From: a virus
Virus record (IMG/VR): IMGVR_UViG_3300004369_000021
Location: 1 to 53,556 of that record
Reading direction: 5' to 3' (one strand)
DNA: 53,556 nucleotides
In this document: in pieces, positions 44,942 through 52,578 of the stretch
Position numbering within the stretch: the stretch's first letter is position 1
How the letters are laid out: each line of letters begins with the position of its first letter
The notes under the pieces: model-generated
Database searches by the model: none
Seen by the model: the letters and a program-made list of their open reading frames with translations, nothing else
Told to the model about the DNA's origin: nothing
Made by a program: the position numbers and the translations under genes

Positions 44942-45856
44942 ATGGCTACACCTATGCGTAGTACTGACTTCCGGTCAGTCGTCGAGCCGATCCTGAACGA
45001 GGTCTTCGACGGAGTTTACGATCAGCGTGCTGATGAATGGAAGATGGTCTTCCGTGAGCAAAAGGGCATTCCCCGCAACTACCATGAAGAACCCGTCCTG
45101 TACGGCTTCGGTGCTGCGCCGGAACTACCTGATGGCATGGCAGTCACCTACCAGTCTGGCGGCGTGCTGTTCATTCAGCGTTACCTCTACAAGGTCTACG
45201 GTCTGGCGTTCAGCCTGACCAAGGTTCTGGTGGAGGATGGCGATCACATTCGTATCGGTCAGACCTATGCCAAGCACTTGGCTCAGTCTCTGATCGAAAC
45301 GAAAGAGACGTTGTCTGCTAACGTGCTGAACCGTGCTTTCAACAGTTCGTATGCGGGTGGTGACGGCGTTTCGCTGATCAACGCATCGCATCCGATTGTG
45401 AGCGGCACCTTCAGCAACCAGCTGACCACTCCAGCCAACCTGTCTCAAACTTCCCTTGAGCAGATGTTGATCCAGATCCGCAACGCTGTTGACAACAACG
45501 GCAAGCGTATCCGCCTGACGCCCAAGAAGATCGTCGCTGGTCCCAGCAACGTCTTCCAGGCCGAAACGCTGCTCAAGAGCGTGTTGCGTTCGGGAACCGC
45601 TGACAACGACATCAACCCTGTGAAATCCATGGGTCTGTTGTCGGAAGGTCAGGCCAACCTGTCGCGTATCACCTCTACCACCGCATGGTGGGTGCAGACT
45701 GATGCTCCGGAAGGTCTGAAGCTGCTGATGCGTCGTGCGTTGGAAAAGAGCATGGAAGGTGACTTCGAAACCGACTCCATGCGCTACAAAGCGACCGAGC
45801 GTTATACCGTTGGTTGGACTGACCCTCGCGGTCTGTACGGCACACCTGGTATTTAA
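44942..45856 (+). CDS. Major capsid protein (HK97-like fold)
   Basis: The protein is 304 aa. The N-arm/E-loop side contains RSVVEPILNEVFDGVYDQRA and RYLYKVYGLAFSLTKVLVED. The A-domain side has LTPKKIVAGPSNVFQAETLL, and ITSTTAWWVQTDAPEGLKLL and the C-terminus RYTVGWTDPRGLYGTPGI match phage major head proteins. No N-terminal delta domain or protease is seen, agreeing with a separate scaffold gene. It is followed by a strong terminator at 45864. AAGGAGG is a strong ribosome site, fitting high expression. Confidence 0.85.
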   Translation: MATPMRSTDFRSVVEPILNEVFDGVYDQRADEWKMVFREQKGIPRNYHEEPVLYGFGAAPELPDGMAVTYQSGGVLFIQRYLYKVYGLAFSLTKVLVEDGDHIRIGQTYAKHLAQSLIETKETLSANVLNRAFNSSYAGGDGVSLINASHPIVSGTFSNQLTTPANLSQTSLEQMLIQIRNAVDNNGKRIRLTPKKIVAGPSNVFQAETLLKSVLRSGTADNDINPVKSMGLLSEGQANLSRITSTTAWWVQTDAPEGLKLLMRRALEKSMEGDFETDSMRYKATERYTVGWTDPRGLYGTPGI

Positions 45857-45978
45857 ATTGATTGGGGGAGCCTCGTGCTTCCCCTTTCTAAAATTCCGAG
45901 GCTAACTCGGTGTGTTGGACAGTCCTCGGCTGACGTCATGCAGACCAACGCACTTAACTCGCATGAGAGGAAAATGCA
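45857..45978 (+). other. Intergenic gap after the capsid gene
   Basis: This gap of 122 bases contains the terminator at 45864-45887 and a second small dyad (CCGAG-gctaa-CTCGG, about 45897-45911). No gene is visible. A possible weak promoter, TTGGAC with a 16-base spacer to CATGCA, is not convincing. Confidence 0.6.
45864..45887 (+). terminator. Terminator after the major capsid gene
   Basis: GGGGGAGC (45864-45871) pairs with GCTTCCCC (45877-45884), one G-T pair, loop CTCGT, followed by TTTCT. It would separate highly expressed capsid mRNA from the downstream neck genes. Confidence 0.8.
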
Positions 45979-46350
45979 ATGGCATCGACTACTTTTTCTG
46001 GTCCAGTCACTTCGATCAACGGCTTCATCGGCAATGTGACCGGTGACATCACTGGCGGCATCGTTGGCGACATCCAGTCGCTCTCCGGCGCAGGTGCAGT
46101 CAACACCACAAACCTGATCACCAACATCACCACCACAGGTGCAAACGCACTGACTCTTGCTGACGGCACAAATGGCCAGATCAAGATCATCACCATGGTT
46201 GTTGATGGCGGCGACGGCACCCTCACCCCAACCACTTTTGCCAATGGCACGACGATGACTTTCGGCGACGCAGGCGACACCGTGATGCTGGTTTTCAACA
46301 GCACCATCGGTTGGACCATTGTTTCCAACAGCGGCGTTGTCGTGGCTTAA
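45979..46350 (+). CDS. Beta-rich head decoration-like protein
   Basis: The protein is 123 aa, made of S, T, G, N, A and V with few charges, including TFSGPVTSINGFIGNVTGDI, TTTGANALTLADGTNGQIKI and VMLVFNSTIGWTIVSNSGVV. This is a jelly-roll or beta-sandwich composition common in small head decoration or tail proteins after the capsid gene. GAGAGGA precedes the ATG. Function is inferred from composition and order. Confidence 0.55.
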   Translation: MASTTFSGPVTSINGFIGNVTGDITGGIVGDIQSLSGAGAVNTTNLITNITTTGANALTLADGTNGQIKIITMVVDGGDGTLTPTTFANGTTMTFGDAGDTVMLVFNSTIGWTIVSNSGVVVA

Positions 46351-46366
46351 TTGAGGGGAGGTCAAC

Positions 46367-46780
46367 ATGGCTGATGCAGTCACGTCACAAACGATTCTTG
46401 ACGGTGAACGACTGTTCATCGCCAAGTTTACCAACATCTCTGACGGCACGGGTGAAGCCGCTGCAACCAAGATCGATGTTTCCGCTCTAAATCCCAGCGA
46501 AGCAGGCAACGCCTGCAACGGCGTCAAGATCCACAAGATCTGGGCGCAAACGCAGGGAATGGGCGTGGACATCATCTGGGACGCAACGACAGACGTGTTG
46601 TGCGAAACGATCACAGAAGACACGTTCTACCTGATGGACTATTCGTCGTTCGGCGGCTTGCCGAACAATGCTGGCGCAGGTGTGACTGGGGACGTTGCAT
46701 TCACAACCGTTGGAGCCTCTGCTGGTGACCGTTACACAATAGTCTTGGAGTGCATCAAGACTTATGGCACGACACCTTGA
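46367..46780 (+). CDS. Small virion structural protein
   Basis: The protein is 137 aa, starting MADAVTSQTILDGERLFIAK. It contains AATKIDVSALNPSEAGNACN, IHKIWAQTQGMGVDIIWD and ETITEDTFYLMDYSSFGGL. It is beta-rich with no known catalytic motif. It follows the decoration-like gene by 16 bases with GGGGAGG as SD. A head or neck role is plausible. Confidence 0.55.
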   Translation: MADAVTSQTILDGERLFIAKFTNISDGTGEAAATKIDVSALNPSEAGNACNGVKIHKIWAQTQGMGVDIIWDATTDVLCETITEDTFYLMDYSSFGGLPNNAGAGVTGDVAFTTVGASAGDRYTIVLECIKTYGTTP

Positions 46781-46786
46781 GGGGGC

Positions 46787-47050
46787 TTGAAATTGGATGT
46801 TGCGACCTTATGGAACGTCGTGCTTTCTTTTGTGAGCGCACTCTTGATCTGGGGTTGGAAAGGCCACGTTGAAGAGGTCAAGCGGCTCCAGATCCTTCTC
46901 AACCGCACTCGCGAAGAGATGGCCAAAGAGTACGTCACGAAAGAAGAAGTTCACGAAGACATCAATCGGGTGATGAATCGGCTAGAGGTGTTGGACGCAA
47001 AGCTAGACCGTCTCATCGAGGGCCACAGAACAAGAGGACAACCAATATGA
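46787..47050 (+). CDS. Single-TM coiled-coil protein (non-ATG start)
   Basis: The protein is 87 aa if it starts at TTG 46787, or 85 aa at TTG 46793, which is better spaced from GAGGGGG. No in-frame ATG lies near the start. Residues 8-24 form a membrane helix (LWNVVLSFVSALLIWGW), then a charged coiled-coil to the end (KRLQILLNRTREEMAKEYVT and VMNRLEVLDAKLDRLIEG). The N-in topology with a long coiled-coil is what inner-membrane spanins (Rz-type) look like, but it is far from the lysis genes. It overlaps the next gene by four bases. Confidence 0.6.
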   Translation: MKLDVATLWNVVLSFVSALLIWGWKGHVEEVKRLQILLNRTREEMAKEYVTKEEVHEDINRVMNRLEVLDAKLDRLIEGHRTRGQPI

Positions 47051-47709
47051 GCAAGTCGTTCAAATATGTAAAGGAGTTCGAATTTCCTCGCGAAGCTGGT
47101 TACACCGGCTCTGCTGGGCAACAGATGGTCAAAGGCTACGCTCGCGGCGGCAAAACTGACGCTGCGCAGGACAAAGCAATGGTGAAGTCCGCCGTGCACA
47201 AACACGAAAAGTCGATGCACAAAGGCGAACCGTTGACCAAACTCGCCCATGGCGGCAAGATCAAAGACACCATCCGCAACGAACGCGAAGAGATGGCGCG
47301 GATCAAGCAGGAAACCCGCAGCGAACGCAAGGACGCTGGTGAAGAAATGTCGCGCGTGCGCAAAGAGATGCGTTACGACGAGGCAAAGATGAAAAACGAC
47401 CGCCCGATGCGCAAGCAATACCCTGTTGATCGCAGCGAACCGATAATTCCTATGAAGCACGGCGGCATGAAGCACGGCGGCATGAAGCACGGCGGCATGA
47501 AGCACGGCGGCATGACTGAAAAGCCGATGATGATGAAGCACGGCGGCATGAACCCGAAGCAAGAAGCCAAGGTTGGCAAGGTTATGGGTGAATTCAAAGA
47601 AGGCAAGCTGCATTCCGGCAGCAAGTCTGGTCCCAAGGTCAACAATCGCAAGCAAGCTGTGGCGATCGCGATGAATGAAGCAAGAAACATGGGCAAAAAG
47701 AAGAAATGA
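47047..47709 (+). CDS. Lys/Met-rich virion protein with KHGGM repeats (DUF6496-like end)
   Basis: The protein is 220 aa. It has QMVKGYARGGK (about 27-37), related to the GGAVKGY motif of other virion proteins here. Residues about 137-157 consist of MKHGG repeated four times; another KHGGM follows. The C-terminus (KVGKVMGEFKEGKLHSGSKS, then NRKQAVAIAMNEARNMGKKK) matches the DUF6496 type of short phage domains. It is very basic and probably DNA-associated inside the head. The gene ends just before a promoter at 47711. Confidence 0.65.
   Translation: MSKSFKYVKEFEFPREAGYTGSAGQQMVKGYARGGKTDAAQDKAMVKSAVHKHEKSMHKGEPLTKLAHGGKIKDTIRNEREEMARIKQETRSERKDAGEEMSRVRKEMRYDEAKMKNDRPMRKQYPVDRSEPIIPMKHGGMKHGGMKHGGMKHGGMTEKPMMMKHGGMNPKQEAKVGKVMGEFKEGKLHSGSKSGPKVNNRKQAVAIAMNEARNMGKKKK
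47456..47515 (+). repeat. 15-base tandem repeat, four copies
   Basis: ATGAAGCACGGCGGC repeats exactly four times within the gene at 47047 and encodes MKHGG. A related single copy occurs at about 47534. Repeat number could vary between isolates in frame. Confidence 0.9.
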
Positions 47710-47710
47710 C

Positions 47711-47739
47711 TTGTTATTTCTTCAGAAATGTACCATAAT
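47711..47739 (+). promoter_or_regulatory. Promoter of neck/fibre operon
   Basis: TTGTTA (47711-47716), 17 bases, CATAAT (47734-47739). It begins two bases after the stop of the KHGGM gene and is 62 bases upstream of the next ATG. Confidence 0.7.
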
Positions 47740-47801
47740 TAAGTGTAAACAAAGTGGGCTAGCTGTACCAGCGGCCATATCTGACCATAGATGGAGTTGG
47801 A

Positions 47802-48791
47802 ATGGCGTATTCTGGTGAAATAGGCAACACCACATTCAATGCGCTGAAGGTCGTTGATCACGCCTTCAGGCGTTGTCGCCTGCCTGCGCAAGCCATAACT
47901 GCAGAAATGCATGATTATGCTGTCGACACGCTCAACACGACATTGGCAGAACTGGCGAGCATCAAAACACCAAGCTGGTGCATCGAGAAAATCATCCTCC
48001 CGATGTACGAGAACCAACCGATTGTCACGCTCCCTTTGGGCACGGTCAGCGTTTTGAACCTGAACTACCGCGTTCTACAATTGTTGAGCGGAGCCAACAC
48101 CACAGCAGGCAACTTGTATCAAGTTTCCTTCACAACCTCGACTGTCGTCGACACGGTTGGAATCAAGTGGTCTGGCACGGCGGTGCCGGTTTATTTCCAA
48201 GTCAGCACGGACGGCGCAAGTTTCACCACAGTCGGCTCTTCAAGCGCAACGGCTTCAGCCGGTGAGATCACTTGGACGGACATCAGCGGTGCACTGGCCT
48301 ATCCTTACTTCAGGATTTACACACAAGACCCGAATGCCGTCTTGAGTTACTCCTCGATCACGCTCGGCAACATGCCGCAAGAGATCCCGCTCGGTCAGCT
48401 GAACCGCGACGGTTACGTCAACCAGTCGAACAAGGTCTTTCCTGGACGTCCCAGCAACTACTACTTCCAGCGCGACCTGCCGCAACCAATTGTGCGCATT
48501 TGGCCTGCGCCGTTTTATGCTGCTGAGCAAGCACAGTTGATCCTCTGGCGTCATCGGCAGATCATGAGCAACTCCAACCTTCAACAAGACGTGGAAATTC
48601 CCGCTCGCTGGTTGGAAGCGATAATCAACACACTCGCGGCACGCGTAGCGGCAGAAACGCCGCAAGTCGATCCGACGACAATGGCTGTCCTGGAGCAAAA
48701 ATCCGCACTAAGCATGCAGCGCGCATGGGACGGCGACAACGACGGGTCTCCGATTCAGATCAATCCTGGCATTGGAGCGTACACAGCATGA
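47802..48791 (+). CDS. Head-tail connector-like neck protein
   Basis: The protein is 329 aa. The N-terminal region is helical (FNALKVVDHAFRRCRLPAQA, then MHDYAVDTLNTTLAELASIK); a beta domain follows (TVDTVGIKWSGTAVPVYFQV). The C-terminus has VFPGRPSNYYFQRDLPQPIV and ARWLEAIINTLAARVAAETP, a combination typical of proteins that dock under the portal (gp4/adaptor-like) in podoviruses. There is also an adaptor-like gene at 4418, so the two may form successive rings. SD GGAG precedes the ATG. Role is inferred. Confidence 0.6.
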   Translation: MAYSGEIGNTTFNALKVVDHAFRRCRLPAQAITAEMHDYAVDTLNTTLAELASIKTPSWCIEKIILPMYENQPIVTLPLGTVSVLNLNYRVLQLLSGANTTAGNLYQVSFTTSTVVDTVGIKWSGTAVPVYFQVSTDGASFTTVGSSSATASAGEITWTDISGALAYPYFRIYTQDPNAVLSYSSITLGNMPQEIPLGQLNRDGYVNQSNKVFPGRPSNYYFQRDLPQPIVRIWPAPFYAAEQAQLILWRHRQIMSNSNLQQDVEIPARWLEAIINTLAARVAAETPQVDPTTMAVLEQKSALSMQRAWDGDNDGSPIQINPGIGAYTA

Positions 48792-49096
48792 GCAACGCAC
48801 TTTACTTAGACCCAACAGGTCAAACAACATACGGCATCGGTATTTGCGGTCGTTGCTCGCGCAAAATGTTCTTGTCTGACTTGCAACCCGATCCGAACTA
48901 TCCAGGACTGATGGTTTGCGAAGCAGACCGCGATCAGTACGATCCTTATCGACTCGCTCCTCGTGCGCCCGACAAGATTGTGTTGCCCTTCAACCGTCCA
49001 GACACGCCAATCAACACGCGCCCAGCAGGTTTGATTCAAGAGGCTGGCAATGAGTTCATCATCACAGAAGATGGTGACGGATATTTGGAGATTTGA
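48788..49096 (+). CDS. Small zinc-ribbon-like conserved phage protein
   Basis: The protein is 102 aa, starting MSNALYLDPTGQTTYGIGIC at 48788 and overlapping the neck gene's stop (ATGA). C20-x2-C23 in CGRCSRKM and C45 in MVCEADRDQYDP suggest a zinc-binding or redox pair. The later RLAPRAPDKIVLPFNRPDTP is a conserved proline-rich strand. Similar proteins occur in uncultured phages next to neck genes. Function is unknown. Confidence 0.65.
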   Translation: MSNALYLDPTGQTTYGIGICGRCSRKMFLSDLQPDPNYPGLMVCEADRDQYDPYRLAPRAPDKIVLPFNRPDTPINTRPAGLIQEAGNEFIITEDGDGYLEI

Positions 49097-49099
49097 CGC

Positions 49100-51787
49100 A
49101 TGTCTGAAGTCCCGAGCAATTTGATCCCAACCCGCGTCACGCAGCTTCCGACTGCGCCGGTTGCGGACGAAAACTCGCTGATGATGATTGTCTATCAGGG
49201 CAACAACTATCAGATCCGCGTTGGTGACTTGTTGAACGTCGCTGGCGTGCCGACTTCGCGGCAGGTCATCGCCGGAACCGGTCTCACCGGTGGTGGTCAG
49301 CTTACAAGCAACGTTACCTTGAGCGTCGCCAACGGCGGCATCGGAACGACGCAGTTGGCTGCTAGTGGTGTGACTGCAGGAACTTACGGCGATGCGACCA
49401 ACATACCTGTGTTCATCGTTGACGCGACCGGTCGCGTGACGGCTGCAACGACCGTCCCAGCAAGCGGTGGCGGCGGCGTTCCGACAAGCACGCAAGTCAT
49501 CGCCGGAACGGGCTTGAACGGCGGCGGCGCACTTACCGGCAACGTCACGCTGAACGCAAACCTTTCTAGCGCAACCCCTCAATCGCTCGATGGGGCTGGA
49601 TCGGCTGGCGCTTCGACCGACATCGCTCGCGCTGACCACACGCATCCCGCTGTCGACCTTGCTGACCAAAATCAAGTAGACGGCATCTTGCCTGTCGATC
49701 AAGGCGGCACGTCACGCAGTCTTGTCCCAGACGAAGGCGCAATCGTTTGGTCTGGTGCTGACGGATTATACATCGGTCCAGCGGGTGTTGCAGGTCAGGT
49801 TCTTCTTTCCGGCGGTATTGGCGAGTACACTTGGGCAGACCAAAACAACCTTGACGTTGGACAAGCAGACAACATCAACGGCGGTTCTGCAAATCAACTC
49901 CTTTACCAAACCGCAGCTGACACGACAGGTTTTGTTCCTGCTCCAACGGTGAGCAACACCGTTCTTTATTGGAACGGGACAAACGTCGTTTGGGGTTCAG
50001 TTCCTGGAACCGGCACCGTGGTCTCTGTTGGTTTGGCTCTTCCTCCCGATTTCACGGTCAGCGGTTCTCCGGTAACCACCAGTGGGACGCTTACAGGTGC
50101 TTGGGCAGCGCAAAACCCGAACATTGTTTTTGCTGGACCTGCTAGCGGTGCATCACCTGCGACACCTTCGTTCCGCTCGCTGAGTAGCGCTGACATCCCG
50201 ACCCTGAACCAAAACACCACCGGCAATGCCGCCACGGCCACCACAGCAACAAACATCGCCGGTGGTGCTGCAGGGTCTGTTCCTTACCAAACTGGTTCTG
50301 GCGCAACCTCGTTGCTGCCTGCAGGGACAGGCGTTTTGGTCGGGGGAGCCACACCCTCCTACACCACAACCCCGACCCTGACTGGCACGAACTTCAGTGC
50401 GATCCCGAATGCCGCGTTGAGCAACAGTTCTGTCACGATCGGCTCAACCGGCGTCGCGCTGGGTGCAACGGCTTCTTCGCTCGCTGGATTGTCTTCTGTT
50501 ACACTGACTGGTAACCCTACGCTGGCGTTGCAAGCAACAACCAAACAGTACGTTGACGCGTTGATCGCGAGCGGCATTCACTTCCACACGCCTGTGATGG
50601 TCGAAAGTCCTACCAATTTGAATGCGACTTACAACAACGGAACAGCCGGAGTTGGCGCAACGCTCACTAACGCGGGAACGCAAGTTGAGTTAATTATTGA
50701 TGGCGTCTTCACGTCTCCAGGTGATCGCGTTTTGGTTTATAACCAAACTAATCAAATCGAGAACGGCATTTATGTTGTCACAGTTGTGGGTACAGTTTCT
50801 ACAAACTGGGTGCTAACACGCGCCAGCGATGCTGACACCTATGTAATTAACGACGCAAACGGCCTGAGCGAAGGTTCCACGGTTTTTGTTCAGCTGGGCG
50901 CAACAGGTTCTGGTAACACCTACACCTGCAACACCTCTGGTGTGATCACGTTCGGAACGACTCCGATAACGTTCGTTCAGATCTCTACTGCGCAAATTTA
51001 CTCTGCCGGCACAGGGTTGACCCTGACCGGAACGGAATTCTCTCTGACAACTCCTGTTTCCGCAACAAATGGTGGAGTTGGTCAGTCTTCTTATACGACC
51101 GGCGACATCATTTACGCCACAGGTTCAACAACGCTGAACAAGCTGGGCATCGGCGCGTCAAGCCGCATCATGACTTCCACAGGTTCGGCTCCAATTTGGA
51201 CTGACCCTGCGAGCGTCACGGTTGGTTCGGCCACGACAGCAACAACCGCAACCAACATCGCTGGCGGTTCAGCCAACAGTATCGCTTACAACACAGGCTC
51301 CGGCGCGACAAATTTCATCACGGCTCCAACCGTTTCCAACACCTACCTTGAATGGTCTGGGTCTGCATTCCAGTGGTCTTCGAACCCGCTCGGTACTGTC
51401 ACGAGCGTCGATGTTTCTGGCGGCACGACCGGTCTGACAACTTCTGGCGGTCCAATCACCAGCAGCGGAACGATCACACTTGCAGGAACGCTCGCGGTCG
51501 CCAACGGTGGCACAGGAGCAACAACCACTGCAAACGCACTCACCAACCTTGGCGCTTACCCTGCCAGCAACCCGTCTGGCTACACCACCAACACCGGCAC
51601 CGTCACCAGCGTGACTGGTGGCTCTTACCTGACCGGCGGAACGATCACGACCAGCGGCACTTTGGCTGTTGACGCAACCAGCGCGAACACAGTTTCCAAA
51701 GTTGTGGCACGTGACGCGAGCGGCAATTTTGCAGCAGGACAAATAACGGCCACTAGCTACGTTGGCATGGATGGAGGGACGTTCTGA
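49100..51787 (+). CDS. Long tail fibre protein
   Basis: The protein is 895 aa and nearly free of charged helices, made of T, S, G, A, N and V. It has repeated fibre units such as VIAGTGLTGGGQLTSNVTLS and VIAGTGLNGGGALTGNVTLN, repeated NGGTGATT/NGGIGTT hinges and ATTATNIAGG twice. The N-terminus (PSNLIPTRVTQLPTAPVADE) is a common fibre attachment element, and the C-terminus is ITATSYVGMDGGTF. A segment about 475-630 (LQATTKQYVDALIASGIHFH) is found in other fibres too. It is probably the main side or central tail fibre. The protein starts within a weak SD context four bases after the zinc-ribbon gene. Confidence 0.8.
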   Translation: MSEVPSNLIPTRVTQLPTAPVADENSLMMIVYQGNNYQIRVGDLLNVAGVPTSRQVIAGTGLTGGGQLTSNVTLSVANGGIGTTQLAASGVTAGTYGDATNIPVFIVDATGRVTAATTVPASGGGGVPTSTQVIAGTGLNGGGALTGNVTLNANLSSATPQSLDGAGSAGASTDIARADHTHPAVDLADQNQVDGILPVDQGGTSRSLVPDEGAIVWSGADGLYIGPAGVAGQVLLSGGIGEYTWADQNNLDVGQADNINGGSANQLLYQTAADTTGFVPAPTVSNTVLYWNGTNVVWGSVPGTGTVVSVGLALPPDFTVSGSPVTTSGTLTGAWAAQNPNIVFAGPASGASPATPSFRSLSSADIPTLNQNTTGNAATATTATNIAGGAAGSVPYQTGSGATSLLPAGTGVLVGGATPSYTTTPTLTGTNFSAIPNAALSNSSVTIGSTGVALGATASSLAGLSSVTLTGNPTLALQATTKQYVDALIASGIHFHTPVMVESPTNLNATYNNGTAGVGATLTNAGTQVELIIDGVFTSPGDRVLVYNQTNQIENGIYVVTVVGTVSTNWVLTRASDADTYVINDANGLSEGSTVFVQLGATGSGNTYTCNTSGVITFGTTPITFVQISTAQIYSAGTGLTLTGTEFSLTTPVSATNGGVGQSSYTTGDIIYATGSTTLNKLGIGASSRIMTSTGSAPIWTDPASVTVGSATTATTATNIAGGSANSIAYNTGSGATNFITAPTVSNTYLEWSGSAFQWSSNPLGTVTSVDVSGGTTGLTTSGGPITSSGTITLAGTLAVANGGTGATTTANALTNLGAYPASNPSGYTTNTGTVTSVTGGSYLTGGTITTSGTLAVDATSANTVSKVVARDASGNFAAGQITATSYVGMDGGTF

Positions 51788-51798
51788 TGAATCAATCG

Positions 51799-51827
51799 TT
51801 GCCTTGTAATGAACTTGAGGGCATAAT
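51799..51827 (+). promoter_or_regulatory. Promoter for adhesin and lysis genes
   Basis: TTGCCT (51799-51804), 17 bases, CATAAT (51822-51827), an exact match to the genome consensus. It would drive 51861 through the circular join to the endolysin at 4330. Confidence 0.85.
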
Positions 51828-51860
51828 GTTTCCAACTAACTTAAGAAAGAGGTAACAGCA

Positions 51861-52178
51861 ATGGCACAGACCGGCTACACCCCAATTCAGTTGTACCGCA
51901 GCACCACTTCCAGTGCAGTGCCTTCTGCAGCGAACTTGAATCCTGGTGAACTTGCGATCAACATCAACAACGCTGACATGGCCTTGTACGCCGAAAATGC
52001 GTCTGGCACTGTGACTCGCATCATGAACAATCCTGCTGGGTTGAAATACCCGACAGCAGATGGATCAAACGGCCAAGTAATCAGCACCGACGGTTCTGGG
52101 AACTTGACATTCTCAACACCGTCAGCTGGTGTGACAACCGGCAAGGCCATCGCCATGGCCATGATTTTTGGATTCTAA
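51861..52178 (+). CDS. Small fibre/tail protein
   Basis: The protein is 105 aa, starting MAQTGYTPIQLYRSTTSSAV. The motif NLNPGELAININNADMALYA is widely found at the N-terminus of phage fibre proteins, where it forms a beta attachment element; here it stands alone with SNGQVISTDGSGNLTFSTPS. It may be a base subunit on which the adhesins assemble. AGAGG is upstream. It is 12 bases from the next gene. Confidence 0.6.
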   Translation: MAQTGYTPIQLYRSTTSSAVPSAANLNPGELAININNADMALYAENASGTVTRIMNNPAGLKYPTADGSNGQVISTDGSGNLTFSTPSAGVTTGKAIAMAMIFGF

Positions 52179-52190
52179 GGAGCGAAAGAA

Positions 52191-52562
52191 ATGGCCAACC
52201 CGAATATCGTCAACGTAACGTCCATCTACGGCGAAACGTCGTATCTCATCCCGAGCACGACCGGCGCTACGACTTGGACTGCACTCACCCCTGCTGCCGG
52301 AACCGTTAACAAGGTCAACAACATCGTTGCTTCCAATGTGACCGGTTCTGCTGTTCCTGTCACCGTTTCGGTTAACAGCGCGACCGGCGGCGGTGGCACC
52401 GCGTACCGAATCGCTTATCAGATCAGCGTGCCGGCAAACGCCTCGTTGATCATCGTCGACAAGACGACCGCGATCTACGTTGGTGAAGCGCAGTCGGTCG
52501 TTGTCACCGTTGGAACTTCGAACGCAATCGAACTGACCTCCAGCTATGAAGCACTGACTTGA
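52191..52562 (+). CDS. Virion structural protein of a cyanophage-type family
   Basis: The protein is 123 aa. The pattern NIVNVTSIYGETSYLI, VNKVNNIVASNVTGSAVPVT and YQISVPANASLIIVDKTTAI with YVGEAQSVVVTVG matches small structural proteins found in many aquatic phage genomes near neck or tail genes. It is beta-rich and has no catalytic site. It has AAGGAG before its ATG and lies just upstream of the first adhesin. Confidence 0.65.
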   Translation: MANPNIVNVTSIYGETSYLIPSTTGATTWTALTPAAGTVNKVNNIVASNVTGSAVPVTVSVNSATGGGGTAYRIAYQISVPANASLIIVDKTTAIYVGEAQSVVVTVGTSNAIELTSSYEALT

Positions 52563-52578
52563 TAGGGAGGACGACAAA

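Noticed and set aside
47456-47548. Direct repeats suggesting a CRISPR array
   Set aside because: The repeats are 15 bases, contiguous without spacers, and in frame inside a coding gene.
51787-51855. 22-codon frame with ATG overlapping the stop of the long fibre gene
   Set aside because: It coincides with an exact-consensus promoter and has no family or composition supporting a protein.
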